Below, in pieces: positions 48,424 through 59,740 of a DNA stretch of 64,000 nt. Source of the stretch: Sphagnum compactum (taxonomy: Eukaryota > Bryophyta > Sphagnopsida > Sphagnales); NCBI GenBank assembly GCA_965153455.1, contig OZ234498.1:15872001-15936000 (forward strand), written 5' to 3'. Under the pieces are notes generated by a model. The model searched no databases. It saw only the letters and a program-made list of their open reading frames with translations, and was not told the DNA's origin. The stretch's first letter is position 1, and every line of letters starts with the position of its first letter. Both the position numbers and the translations under genes were made by a program.

Positions 48424-51400
48424 TTAAGGAGTCGCTGGAAAGGAAGATGCTGTTGAGTTAAACTCAAGCATTGACATTTCTTCAGCCCCGGGGAGAAGAT
48501 TGAACTGAGACTCAGAATCAGCTGGAATTAGAGTGATGACCTTGTTTGGTGACATCTTTGAACTTACTTGCAGCAATTTTGGTGGTGCAACACGACCAGT
48601 GACACTCACTCTATTTGCATACATGTCCACAGATACGGACTCCACATCTGCAACACAAATGCCACTCCACTTCAAAAATATTTGCTGACATAGATAGACT
48701 ACATAAATAGGCCTACCATGCACCTCAACATCACTAAAGAGCTCTGCAAAACATGTACAACACAGCATCATATTTCCCCCATTGAGTACAGGTCTGCACC
48801 CATCCCAGATATTGGGGAGCTGTCCCTCACCAATACAAAAAGAACTAGCTGAACAACTAAAATCCATATTCATTATTGATGTTTCTAGGATTCAGTCGCA
48901 GACAGGGTTCAGGTAGCTACCTGGCATTTTCAAGAGAGCAGTCTTGATTTTTGAAATACAACTTTCACAGCACAGGCTGTTATATTGTAAGTCCATTGTC
49001 TGCAACACAGGAGGAAATCAGATAGTCACATGGACGCGGACAGAAAATAGAAGTCTTTTTACTATTTCAGTTAGGCTCATCTAGTCATTCAGGTGTGTGT
49101 AGTGATAAAATCATTACTCTGATTTAAAAATTCAACTGCAAATCATATGAGAAGATCTGCTACTTTATTGATTGCTTGACCCTTCTGTCTCAATCAGATG
49201 CGCATGCTTGAAGGTACTAAAGAGCTGAAATCTGCAGTGAGCAAGAAAAGATGCAGATGCCTACTTGGCTTGGAGGAAACTGCTTCACAGCTTTGTCAAC
49301 TGAGGCCTTTTGTGCTGATACTTTGTCAACTACCTCATCCAACTTCTCAGATTTTTCAACTTTCTCAGATGAAGACTGCAGCCCTGATGCACCTGACTTT
49401 AGTTGCCCAATCTCAGTTTTGAGCATAGCCAACTCCCTTCGATCATCTAAAATCTGCAATATAATGAGAGCACATCTCAGTGTGAATGGTGAATGAAATG
49501 ATTGTCACAATGATCAACATCAAGAAGATTCAGTTTCATGGCATAGGAGGAAACTCTAAGTCACACTGGCTGCAGTTACTGTCAAAGAGTTGTTTTTGCC
49601 TTTTTTTCATCAATCTGAGATGCTGGTTCAAAAGTCACAGCACCACAGCACAAAGTTATAGAGATTCTGCAACCTGGTCAACTGCAATTCCAGAAATTGT
49701 CGAATCTCCACTGAAAATTCACTCATAATTTGCCACTTCTCAAATATACTCACCTCATCCAACTAACAGACAAATTAAGGCCTCCAGATTCTTCAAAGAC
49801 ACAGTAAACAAAGACAATACTATCACTGGCTTTCTTCAGAGCATAAGGGGTCATTCAGCATGGATGCACCCTTTAACACACTAACCTTTCTAACTAAACT
49901 GCGAAGCCTGATGACCTCCAATGGTTGCTCTGGGCCATAATGGATGGCTGTATCAAAATCCAAGACTGCTCCTTCACAATCACCCTGTAGGAACTTGAAA
50001 ACACCTCTCTCTACATATGCCGGGATAGCCCTACTGTCATGTCTGTGTTCAATCACACTGTTCAGATCTACTATTGCTCCATGGTAATCACATGTCAATC
50101 CTTTTAAGCACCCCCGAATCCTGCTCCAAGGACAGCACATTGACTCAAGAATGTTAAATCACAAAATAAGAGTCAGCTGGCAATGTGTGTGTGGTATCAT
50201 CACCATTCACCATCAAGTTCCCATCAAAGTTACTCAATAGGATGGAGATTTTTGGTACCTGCATATCTGTTTTGACCTCTTGAACTGTTCCAAGAGTATT
50301 TAGAGTTGGATGTTCATATAGCCAAGCATTACAAGGGGCAAAATCAATGCTTCAAATATCTGAACAATTGATTAAGAACTCAAGAACCACAACAATGAAC
50401 TCCAACATCTCAGGAAGTATAGTCATTACCTCAAAGGGAGGTCATTTTGTGGTTCAAGCTGTACAGCACGGTTCATCTCAACCAAGGTCTTCTGCCAATA
50501 GTCAGTATGGTACTCCAGTGTCTGCCTCCCATCAACCCCTGAGTTGCTTGCACTGGGCTGCGTCTCAAATTTTTGAATCATTTGACTTCTCACATTTGCA
50601 TTATCTGTCTTTGGCACACTGCCACAGCAGTATCACCCGAATCACATGACAATTACCTAGGCACCATCAGAATTGCACAGATGGAACTACGACCAAATTT
50701 AGGTTGGGTTCCACAACTTCTAAGTGCCTCTGGATACTCCTACAGTGCTACAAATGCTGCTAGAGTGTTCAGGTCTCCCCAAAAAGGATTTGAGATCTGA
50801 GTTGTTCTTTGAATCTGCCTACAATCAATCACGTCACTTTCTCCTAGACACACAAACACAAAATAGTATGGAGAAACTGGAGGAGCACTGATTGCTAAAC
50901 CATAAGACTCCGCAAAAAAAAGCTTGGTCAAAAGAAGATGCAGAAGGTGTTCAGAGGGTAGAATGGTAGTTTGTCAGAGCATTATCCATCCATTAAAACT
51001 TTTGCAGGATTAACCTCAATCTAAGGACAGCACTCTCCATGTAGACAGTATTTTCAGTATCTTGCAAAGCTCCTTACCTGGAAGGATGACCACCATGTTC
51101 TGACCATTGAAGGTTGCCCATATCCATCATTGACTCATGCTTCCTGCAGAAATGACAAAAGTAGAGATCAACCAAAGTAGAGGCAAAACTATGCAGCCAA
51201 ATGTTTAGTCAATTTTGACAAATCCATGACAAAAGCTGGTTTCAGAGCTTTTACTTTTCAAATGGCCACTCCCCAAGTAAAACATATCGACCAAGCACCC
51301 AGCCCACTGAGAGTGCTGCAAGTTGCAGCACCGGTAGAACAACCTTCCCAAATATTGGCCACCAAAAACTTCTTGGCAACATGGCAATTACCAGGGTGAA

Positions 51401-53468
51401 CATTCCTAAGAGAAAGATGTTTACTGAGTCTGTCACAGACAGTCACAATGTCAAGGAGTTAAATTTTAGACTTCAGAATGTTGGCTTGTGTGCTACGTAT
51501 GACACTAAGGAAATGAGGACGACACACACAATGCTATTATTGACCATTGGTGCATAACACATAACCTCACATTTGAAACATTTGTCAATTCTCATTGTAC
51601 AGTAGAGACATAAATATGAAGGTGCATGATTGTTGGACCACATACCAAAGTCTAATATCCAGCTCATAAGTGCATACATACCTTGTGACTTCCTGGGTTT
51701 TGGCTGAAAGCCAACAGGGACAAAACCACTTCGAAGGGTTAATGTGCTTCCTTCAAAATCCACACTCTTGGTTGCATAAACCACTGAAGAATCCAACCCA
51801 ATTTCATGCCTGGGGGGCTCCTCAATAAACAGCACATCCATCCATCCAGCACCTTGATCATGTGCAAACCCTCCCTGCAAGGACATCAACAATACAAGCA
51901 AAATACATTCAAACTCCAAATCTGATCAAACTCTACCATTTATTCTTGCAAGCCCACATCTTTAACATGGATACAGTGACAAGGCCAATAACAACTAGCA
52001 GCCCAAAAAAGCAAAATCTCAAAGCTGTGGTGGTGTGTGCACCTTGATGAGAGATTTGCTTGTCAAAGGGATGTTTTTAACAGATGTTGCAGCCCTCATC
52101 TGTACCCCCTCCAGGAAAAGGCCCTCCACTCTCAATTCATGCTCTGGCAAAAACAAAACAATATAGCCAAAGCATGAGACGTAGAATACTCCTATCCCTC
52201 TGTCTTGCTTAGACTTCCAACCTAGGCACCTATGTAAAGACCTTGTTTATTGCTTCATCCAATTCACTTGATGCCAATACTTTCACAGGGCTCCAGGAAA
52301 AAGTCTACTCAAAGAGAAGAAAACAGCGAACCTTGCATCACAAGTTCATTGATGCAACACATGCCTTCCCTGATCACAAGGTGAATAGTAAAAGAGCACA
52401 AAGATAAGGCATGATCTGTACAAGAGACGTGTGCAGATCAATCTAAGAGAGCGGCCTTCACCTGTTTCTCGGGATGCATCCAATACTACTGGAACTGGGC
52501 CTCCTTGAAATTTGAGCAACTCAAGCTTATCTCCTGCATATGACAGCAACAGAGAACTGTCTGGTCACTTCAGAACAAGAAGCATTTCTATTTTGTGCCA
52601 GATTTAGACTCGTAGATGAACAATGAGCTCAAAGTCTTTCAAAACCTGCATTTCTTTCTACTGCTTCTGTGCAGCTAAGAGTAGCTGTGTTGCGCATGCT
52701 TAAACAAGAATTTTTCTTTCCCTTGGCAAGGCCTATAACGAAAGAGGCATGAATTGTCTGACCTCTGTGCACAATGATACCCCAGCTCCCAAGCTGTAAA
52801 GTACACTGTGGGTCAAGAGCTGCTCCATACTGAGCAAGTGCCAGGGCTTCAGTTAAGAGGTCTGGTGTGATTGGGAGCCTGGTCTGCAACACATATGAAG
52901 TTTCTGCCACTTGATGTACTTGTCCACCACTCATGTCATTGAGCCTCTGTTTCAGTGTGGTCACATCTTCCCTTGCCACATGACTTTTGAATGCCATAGT
53001 TCCCAAGATAGACTCTGTCAATTGAGATCTCATTTCGCCGTCTGTGGGTCTCTTTGAAAGCAGCATATCTTCACCCTCTTTTGAAATTGTCTCAGTTGTT
53101 GAAGATCTTGTTTGGTGCTTCAGCTCCTGGATTTGTTTACCATTTCTGTTTATGTCCCGTGGTCTCGGATTTCGAGTCCAACCAAATGTTGTATACCACA
53201 TATCAATCATTTGCTCATGCAACCCATTCAAGAATGTTCGCACATCTTTGAAGTCGTGGGAATCTGCAACTTGCTGTAACTCATCAGGGTCATCAGTAAA
53301 GTAAGGCCTTATCCGCACCCATACATAAGCACAGAAGAAGCCTGTCACAATAGCCACCGGCACTGAGGGGCCCCAGGTCTGAAAATGCTCATATGAGAAG
53401 ACACCCCGACTTCTTTGGCATTCTCTGTAGCAGCGCCCTAGAGCACCCAAAGTAGGAAACAACCACAT
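48424..53468 (-). CDS. Uncharacterised membrane protein with TPR-like repeats and HMA domain
   Basis: I do not recognise this gene as a whole. Twelve exons on minus join in consistent phase to 763 residues: 52763-53468, 52462-52533, 52043-52143, 51682-51874, 51255-51429, 51078-51143, 50657-50719, 50430-50618, 49886-50120, 49265-49453, 48921-48999, 48424-48647. A membrane helix lies at about 33-53. A soluble region of unknown fold follows (to ~357), then two hydrophobic segments (about 360-375 and 384-409). Residues ~485-600 have TPR-like helices (YHGAIVDLNSVIE, YVERGVFKFLQGDCEGAVLD). A charged, probably coiled helix follows (LDDRRELAMLKTEIGQLKSG). The C-terminus is an HMA-type fold with CESC (Cys674, Cys677) and VESVSVDMYANRVSVTGRV. 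HMA domains bind copper, zinc or serve protein contacts. Exon 7's acceptor is the weakest: an in-frame TAG at 50740-50742 excludes a longer exon. Function is unknown; a membrane-tethered metal-binding or scaffold role is only a guess. Confidence 0.82.
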
Positions 53469-54640
53469 GGTGCTTTCCTCTCACCAACACAACAAGACTT
53501 GTGTGAAGGAGGAGGACAACCCAGAGTGCAGCAGGCCTGATGTTGAACAAGCTTCTGGAAGGTGTGTTCAGAAGATACAGAAGATTGTTACCTTTCAAGA
53601 AGAGAACCTCTTTGCTACTCTTATGAGTAGTAGCAAAATGATTTAAGGATTGCTCTACAACAGTAGGAAAGTCAAGGTTCTGAAGAAGATGATACTTGCA
53701 CTGAGGAGATGTTATGCAGCATCTATCCTAGGTCAGAGAGGAACACGTTACTCGCTACAGAATAGCATTTTGCAATTGCAAATGAAACACTCCACTGCTG
53801 TAGAACTTCCATAAGTAGATGTATTGCTATGATCACTCATTAACAATGCAATCTTATGAAGGTCTGACAGATTTTACTAGGGAGACAGTTTCAATGATTC
53901 GCTTGAACTGCCCTTAGGATTCATGGAGATAGGGCTGAGTTTCAAGGTAGCAAATGCCTGGAGGAGCTAGTAACTTGCAGTTGCGAGACAATGTTGCTCG
54001 ATGGTGCTATTTGAGTATGCTGCCAAATCTTTGTGGTCTCCTGAACAAAGCACCAGAAACAACACACTACAAAGACCTCGTCATGATACCTCTGATCAAG
54101 AAGAATGATAAGGCAAGACAAGTTTCTTTTGCTATTGTACTTCCACTCATCATGACAGTCCTGACATTTATATCCATCATCCTAAAGCCACTGCAAGTCA
54201 GCCAATCTCCAGTTTCTAAGATCAATGCTCATAAGTTGATATCAGCAGGACATCAAGACAAATTCCACTACTACTGTCATGCAGAAGAGGGAGAAGAGCT
54301 TTTGCGACTTTAACAAAAAGCTTTTCAGCCTCCATGGCATTTCAAACACATCTACCAAAACCCAAGAGATTCTCACACAAACTCCAGTTTCTGTCACACT
54401 TCAGTACACCATTGCAAATCTATGTGTAGGGGCAATGACAAAGAAATTGCTGGGAGCTCAAAGACAGTCTGTGTGGATTGTATGCAGCAGGGAGCTCAAA
54501 TTTGAAAAGGGATTGAAATGCCTGAAATCAAGGCCAATTCTGACAAGTACTAGGGTTGTTTTCCTCCCATTGTTTTCCTTTCCTTCCCTCTTTTTTATGT
54601 TTTCTTCATATAAACTGTTTGCAAAGCTTACATCCAAGCT
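53469..54640. other. Upstream region of the TM-TPR-HMA gene
   Basis: Moderate composition, no clear gene. A plus frame with a real ATG at 54279 runs 209 codons to 54908, but its second half is the translated tandem repeat at 54641-54842 and it has no recognisable domain, so I do not call it a gene. The TM-TPR-HMA 5' UTR probably lies here. Confidence 0.4.
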
Positions 54641-54842
54641 CTTCCTACTACACTTGTTCAGGACACACATTCTTCTTGCAAGCAAAGCTTCTTTCTCCCA
54701 AGCAAACCTCTTCCTGTTATACTTGTGCAGGACACATTCTTCTCACAAGCAAGCTTCTTTCTCCCAAGCAAACCTCTTCCTAGTGCACTTGTGCAGGACA
54801 CACATTCTTCTTGCAAGAAAACTTCTTTTCCCCATGCAGCTC
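54641..54842. repeat. Three-copy tandem repeat, 66-69 bp
   Basis: Units start CTTCCTACTACACTTG (54641), CTTCCTGTTATACTTG (54710) and CTTCCTAGTGCACTTG (54776). Each continues with CAGGACACA, a TTCTTC block and AAGCTTCTTTC or a close variant. The period is a multiple of three, so a plus frame stays open through it. Confidence 0.85.
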
Positions 54843-56088
54843 AAAATCTTGAGAACCTGGATTGCCACTACCTATCTCCTTGACTTCAAAAATCCCCCTG
54901 GAGTCTAATCATCAGATACACGATTTCTTAGCAAACCCTAGAGAAGATTGCACAATCTTAGAGGAGATTTTCAGTGCGAAACACTGCAGCCACACAGCGA
55001 AGGCCTTATCAGGGAATTCAGAGAAAAGGATTCAGAGAAACTTACTACTTCGTGAAGATCCTCACAGTCTGCGCGTTTCTTAGCAACCTGTGAATCAAGC
55101 GATCCTCTTCTTCATCAGAACCTGCAAGAAAACCTCTTTCTCTGAAAGCATCTCTGAAGAAGAACACAAGAGCAAAGCGACGAGAAGCTTCCACAGGCTC
55201 CAAAGAGCTCGCAACTTTTTCTACATGAAAAAAAAGCTTTCTAGAGCTGTGAATACTCTCCTCCCCGGGACTGCACCACCGGCCTTTACGTGCAATCCAT
55301 GACGGCAAAGCTTAACACAGATCGCGGTCGCTTCTCCTTCGTTAGCTGCTGGCGCCTAAAAAGCGCGCTCTCTCAAAATGCTTCGGGAGCACAACAGAAA
55401 ACCCCAGCAAAGCTACTGGCTACGACAACCACGGAAACAAAACTTCGCATCCGGAACTCGACTGGTGGGACTACTACTGCATGCAATTGCTTGCCCCGGA
55501 CATTGAGAGAGCAAGGGTTATCTCCATGTGCGGGGTAGCGACTCTCGAGTGTTAGGGTTCAGAGGAGAAGCGTGGAAGAAGAAGAAGAAGCCGCAGCAGC
55601 TCTGGGTAGAAGGCTTCAGTTGCTCCAGCAGCAGCAGCATCCGACACTACATACTCGGGTGCCTTTTTGGCAGCGCTGCTGCTTCCTCTTCTTGATTGAT
55701 TGTTGTGGGTGATGATTGCTGGGTGCTCGTTTTGCCCTACTTTCTCTTGAGAAACAACACTTTCAAAGCAACTGCCTATGGAAAAGGCATGGTATCTTCC
55801 GAGATGGACACATTACGAATACTTTTTGTTTCCATGTTTTCTGTTGTGCTCATCAGTGGAATGGGATCATGAACGCCGCTGCTGTTGCTGCTGCAGATCA
55901 GACCAGATTGTGTGATGCTTATATATATCTACTTGTCCAAGATCAGACAATTCTAGCACCAGGATCTCATCATCATCATGTCCTGGATGTTGGGTGTACA
56001 TTCTTATGTCATGATCAGTAGTATCATTTTATGTTGTGGCATGCATTGGTTTGCTGAAGCTTGCTTGTCGGGTATATTGGGGGGAGGG
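54843..56088. other. GC-richer promoter-like region without a recognised gene
   Basis: From about 55.2 to 55.7 kb the DNA is clearly GC-richer. It has TTAGGGTT at 55551-55558, a (GAA)n-like purine run near 55576-55590 and CAGCAG repeats near 55628, all of the kind seen at promoters in this window. It may drive the minus-strand TM-TPR-HMA gene through a 5' UTR intron, an unrecognised plus-strand transcript, or both. From 55938 a first partial copy of the 56-kb repeat unit appears. Confidence 0.4.
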
Positions 56089-56157
56089 TTCATCTTTGCT
56101 TCAGTACTTGCAACTAAGGGTCACACATTAGAGAATTCTAGCATCAGAATCTTGTCA

Positions 56158-56225
56158 TGAGCAATGATGATGTCCTGAGGAGTGTTGGGGTTCATCTTTG
56201 CCTCAGCACTTAAAACTGAGGCTCA
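56158..56225 (+). ncRNA. Possible C/D-box snoRNA (array unit 1)
   Basis: TGAGC (56158-56162) and GCTCA (56221-56225) can form a 5-bp terminal stem enclosing box C ATGATGA (56164-56170) and box D CTGA (56216-56219), a 68-nt unit. I could not match the bases before D (AGCACTTAAAA) to an rRNA or snRNA. It could be chance within a repeat. Confidence 0.35.
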
Positions 56226-56258
56226 AGATCAGAGAATTCTAGCATCAGGATCTTGTCA

Positions 56259-56336
56259 TGAGCAATGATGATGTCCTAGATGTTGGAGGAGTGGTGGGGG
56301 GTTCATCTTTGCTTCAGCACTTACAACTGAGGCTCA
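56259..56336 (+). ncRNA. Possible C/D-box snoRNA (array unit 2)
   Basis: TGAGC (56259-56263) pairs with GCTCA (56332-56336) around box C ATGATGA (56265-56271) and box D CTGA (56327-56330), 78 nt in total, typical of C/D snoRNAs. The next units keep the D box but have ATGATGT or ATGATTA at the C position, so they look degenerate. Target unknown. Confidence 0.38.
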
Positions 56337-56720
56337 AACATCAGAGAATCCCAGCATCAGGATCTCGTCATGGTCAATGATGTCCTGGATGTCAGAGGAA
56401 TGTTGGGGTTCATCTTTGTTTCAGCACTTAAAACTGAGTCTCAAGATCAGAGAATTCTAGCATCAGGATCTCATCATGAGCAATGATTATGTCCTGGATG
56501 TCGGAGGAATGTTGGGGTTCATCTTTGCTTCAGCACTTACAACTGAGGCTCAAGATCAGGGACTTTTAGCATCAGGATCTTGCCATCAGCAGTGAGGTCC
56601 TGGATATTGGGTTTACATTCTTATTTTATTGAGCAGTATCATTTGTGTTACAGCAACCATCATTTGCCAAAGCTTGTCAGAAGTACTAGGTTCATCTTTG
56701 CTTCAACGCTTACAACTAAG

Positions 56721-56722
<2 letters not shown>

Positions 56723-56753
<31 letters not shown>
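56723..56753. repeat. (GT)15 microsatellite
   Basis: An uninterrupted GT run of 31 bases immediately after the last partial copy of the 108-bp repeat. Confidence 0.97.
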
Positions 56754-56754
<1 letters not shown>

Positions 56755-59094
56755 TTTAGTACTACACAATGTGAATCAGATTTGGAGAATAATCAAGCAC
56801 AATAGCCATATCAAACCATTGGTGTTTTTGTTGCACATGTACATATGGAGCTCTGCATCATTCCATCAACACTGTAACGTTCTTCTTCATACTGATTGCA
56901 GCTGTTAAGACTCCAAGGAGGGGGCAGGAGGCTGCACAACCACTAGATTCTCTGTAGGCCTCTCTATGCATTCAGCTTAAGTCTTTAGATGCCTGGTAGT
57001 GTAACAAGAAGCTCAAATGAAATAAAGCTTACCCTTGCAAGCTTGCTTTGATGCAGTTTGAATGAGGATATACTGTTGACCCTTCTTTTGTTAGCTATCT
57101 TTTTGAGTACTAGCCAATATCACGACTGAGTCTTCCGATTGTTTCCAAAAATGAGTGTCAGAAAAACTCAGGATGCAGATGTTGTATAATGGTTTGCCTG
57201 AGTTTGGCAGATTATTACATATTCATGTACACCCACTACATCAGAAGCTGCTGAAGTCAGTTGGTAGTCATGGCAACTTACAGTCACTGTGGTTGTGATG
57301 AAAGGTGATGAGGGTCTGACACTTTTTGTGAGCTTCTCTCAAAAGGTTATGACTGCACTCATTGTCATGTTAACCTTCAAATTGTTTGTTATGGAGATTT
57401 CTGTGCAGTTTTATGTGTTAGATTCCAGCTAAAACATTCTGCATTTATGTTTTCCATGCAGGTGGTGCAGCTATGGTCTGCAAGTGATGCACAGAGAACC
57501 CAATTCTCTTGCTATACTCTTGAACAGATTTATACCACCCTTGATGACTTGAATGGCCCCATTGCTTCGAAAATGTTCCACATCAAGTACAGTTTATACA
57601 AGGGGTGCATGACTACTGCAGGTGAAACAAAAACACATACAGGTTTCATTTTTTCTAGTATGATACTCGAATCCTAAACTCCAGTACCACTAGTGTTGGA
57701 ATGGGTATGCAGCCTCTGTACCTGAGAGAACTTGGTAGTCTTGGTTGTGATAGCTAGATGCACCAAGCTGCAAAGAAATTGAGCTGGTTAATGAGCTAGA
57801 TTGGGATTTCTTGTGGCTACTAGATGCAAGAGCTCTGGATTTCAATCACAGAGAGACAAAGAAGCAGATTACATTTGGTTGAAAGTATGCTTGGATATAA
57901 TTTGGAAATTCCATTTCTTTCATCCCCTTGAAGTTCAATTAAAGACATGTGATTTTTCTTTTAAATTTGACTTTAGAAAAGTGGGTTTGTCTCTTAAGTG
58001 GTTTTCTTTGAAGTCCAGAAAGAAATTTAATTTCCTTTTAATTATTTCTTTAGAAAATGTGGTTTTTTTGGGAAGAACAAAAGTGTAACCAAATTGTATT
58101 GCAAAGTTGTTGCAACATGAATAGGCTTTTAGGGTTCTCCAAATCAAAGCAACCTTGTTGAATTTGGGTTTAGGGTTTAGGGTTATTCTTTGAAGTCCCA
58201 ACAAAACATGTTTAAATTTGCTTTTCACTATTAGTTTAAAAAACTGGGTTTCCTTATATGAAAGGAAACTCAAAGAATCAAATTTCAAGAGATTTCCCAA
58301 AACCACATGGAAATAATTATCTGTTCAAGAAATTTAATTTCCTTTAAATAATTATTTTATAAATTTTATTTTTCTTTGAAATCTGAACAATAACATGTAA
58401 TTTTCCTTTTTATATTATTACTTTAGAAAACCAGGTTTTCTTTACATGAAAGGGAACTCAACATGTTTAGGGTTCTTATTTTGCATGTAGGGTTTTGAAA
58501 TCTCTTGCAAATAAATTATTCATGAATTTTTTGTTTCCAAAGAAAATTCCTTACCTAACTAAATGCACGATTATTTTCTCCTTACACAGAAAGGCACCAA
58601 AATTCACTTGTTACCTATTCTTACTTGCTCATTTTGTTGAATTTCCCTTAATTATTATATTAGAAAATGATTTTTGTTGAAGATTCCAAAAGCAATTTAA
58701 TTTCCTTTTGATTACTACTTCAAAAAATTGGTTTTCTTTTTTAAGTACACCCAAAAAAAGACAGTACAATTTCCAATCAATTATTAATTTAGAAAAAAAA
58801 AGAGGTGGCTTTCTTACATGAAAGGAAATTCAAAAATTAATTTACAATATATTTGAAAAAACCGTGTGCAAATAATTAAGCATTAAATATTGTTTCCTTA
58901 GAAATTTCTAACCTGATAAATTGCACTAGTATGTTCTTCTCACATACAAAGGCACCAATTTAACTATTACCTTTATTTTTTCCCCTTAAATCTCTTAAAT
59001 TCCAATGCAGATAATAATAGTCCTGAGAATTTCCATTTTGGGAATAATCATAATTCCAGATCATAAAATCTACCCAACTACATGGATGACGGGA
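56754..59094. other. No recognised gene; one unexplained open frame and degenerate repeats
   Basis: A plus frame at 57447-57677 (ATG, 76 codons) contains QLWSASDAQRTQFSCYTLEQ and LNGPIASKMFHIKYSLYKG. It is bounded by an AG before GTGGTGCAG and a GT after ACTGCAG, so it could be an exon, but I recognise no family. From about 57.93 to 58.83 kb the sequence is AT-rich with many diverged copies of a motif like TTTAATTTCCTTTTAATTA followed by TTTAGAAAA and GGTTTTCTTT, a degenerate local repeat. Confidence 0.4.
58166..58184 (+). repeat. Short interstitial telomere-like repeat
   Basis: GGGTTTAGGGTTTAGGGTT is about two and a half TTTAGGG units in AT-rich DNA without a nearby gene. Confidence 0.8.
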
Positions 59095-59117
59095 CCCCCC
59101 CCCCCCCCCCCGCCCCC
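59095..59117. repeat. Poly-C tract (C17 G C5)
   Basis: Seventeen C, one G and five C in a row. The length should be treated with caution because homopolymers of this size are error-prone in sequencing. Confidence 0.9.
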
Positions 59118-59122
59118 AAAAG

Positions 59123-59247
59123 GCACGTCAAATGGGACACGTGGCAGTATGTGCCAAATAATCATTGGAATGCACCAAAAAAGTGCTGACACGTGTCATT
59201 TTTAATTCTACATATCTCTTGCTGGGTGCTTAGAAACGCCACGTGTC
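59123..59247. promoter_or_regulatory. Cluster of four ACGT-core (G-box/ABRE-like) motifs
   Basis: GCACGTCA (59123), GACACGTGGC (59136), GACACGTGTC (59188) and GCCACGTGTC (59238) lie within 125 bp; three contain the full CACGTG G-box. Such clusters mark abscisic-acid or light-responsive plant promoters bound by bZIP or bHLH factors. A CCAAT at about 59575 and TATATACCC near 59740 follow, yet no gene is recognised downstream. Confidence 0.5.
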
Positions 59248-59492
59248 AACCTAGGCCTGTGTTTGGACGCGATAAGACCCGACTTTTTTGCAAAAAGTAA
59301 AACAGAATCGGTCGATTCTGGCAACTTCGATCTGGAACATGTAGATTCCGGACTTTAATACGTCAAATAAAAAAGGAATAAATGAAGCAAAAATGACCAG
59401 GCTGATTTTACTGAGCCACTTTCTGAGAGCATTCCCACGGGTATGTGAACCTGCCACAATATTTCTCACATCCAAGTTTAGTTATTTACTTT

Positions 59493-59740
59493 TTTTTGCG
59501 ACCCCACCCATAAAACTGAAACGAAACGAGGAGTGCAAAAATAGGTGGGAACTACTAATAGCAAACCACCTGGACCAATCATTAGGATTGTCCAATCCAA
59601 AATAGGGAGCAGCAGTCAGATCATATTTATTACTCTCTTCTTTAGCAGGTGCACAAGCTTTGCTGCGCTTTTTACCAGCCTCAGCAAACAGAGCTAATCG
59701 TGCAGGAGAAAAACCATTTTCCTGACACACAAACCGACAT
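59493..59740 (+). repeat. Duplicated ~240-bp segment, copy A
   Basis: This segment resembles 63308-63540 in the same orientation. Shared blocks include CATAAAACT, AACTACTAATAGCAAA, GACCAATCAT, GAGCAGCAGTCAGATC, CAAGCTTTGCTG and AGCCTCAGCAAAC, followed by AAAACCATTTT. No frame is conserved between copies, so it is more likely a promoter-like or mobile non-coding segment than a gene. Confidence 0.75.

Larger units (their letters stand above)
56089..56613 (+). repeat. Tandem array of ~108-bp units, about five copies
   Basis: TTCATCTTTG starts units near 56089, 56191, 56302, 56410 and 56518. The shared order is CAGCACTTA.AACTGAG, CTCAAGATCAGAGAATTCTA, GCATCAGGATCT, CATGAGCAATGATGATG, CCTGGATGT and GGAGGAATGTTGGGG. 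Partial copies flank it at about 55938-55995 and 56691-56722. No frame is open across it. Two units have snoRNA-like features, listed separately. Confidence 0.9.
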
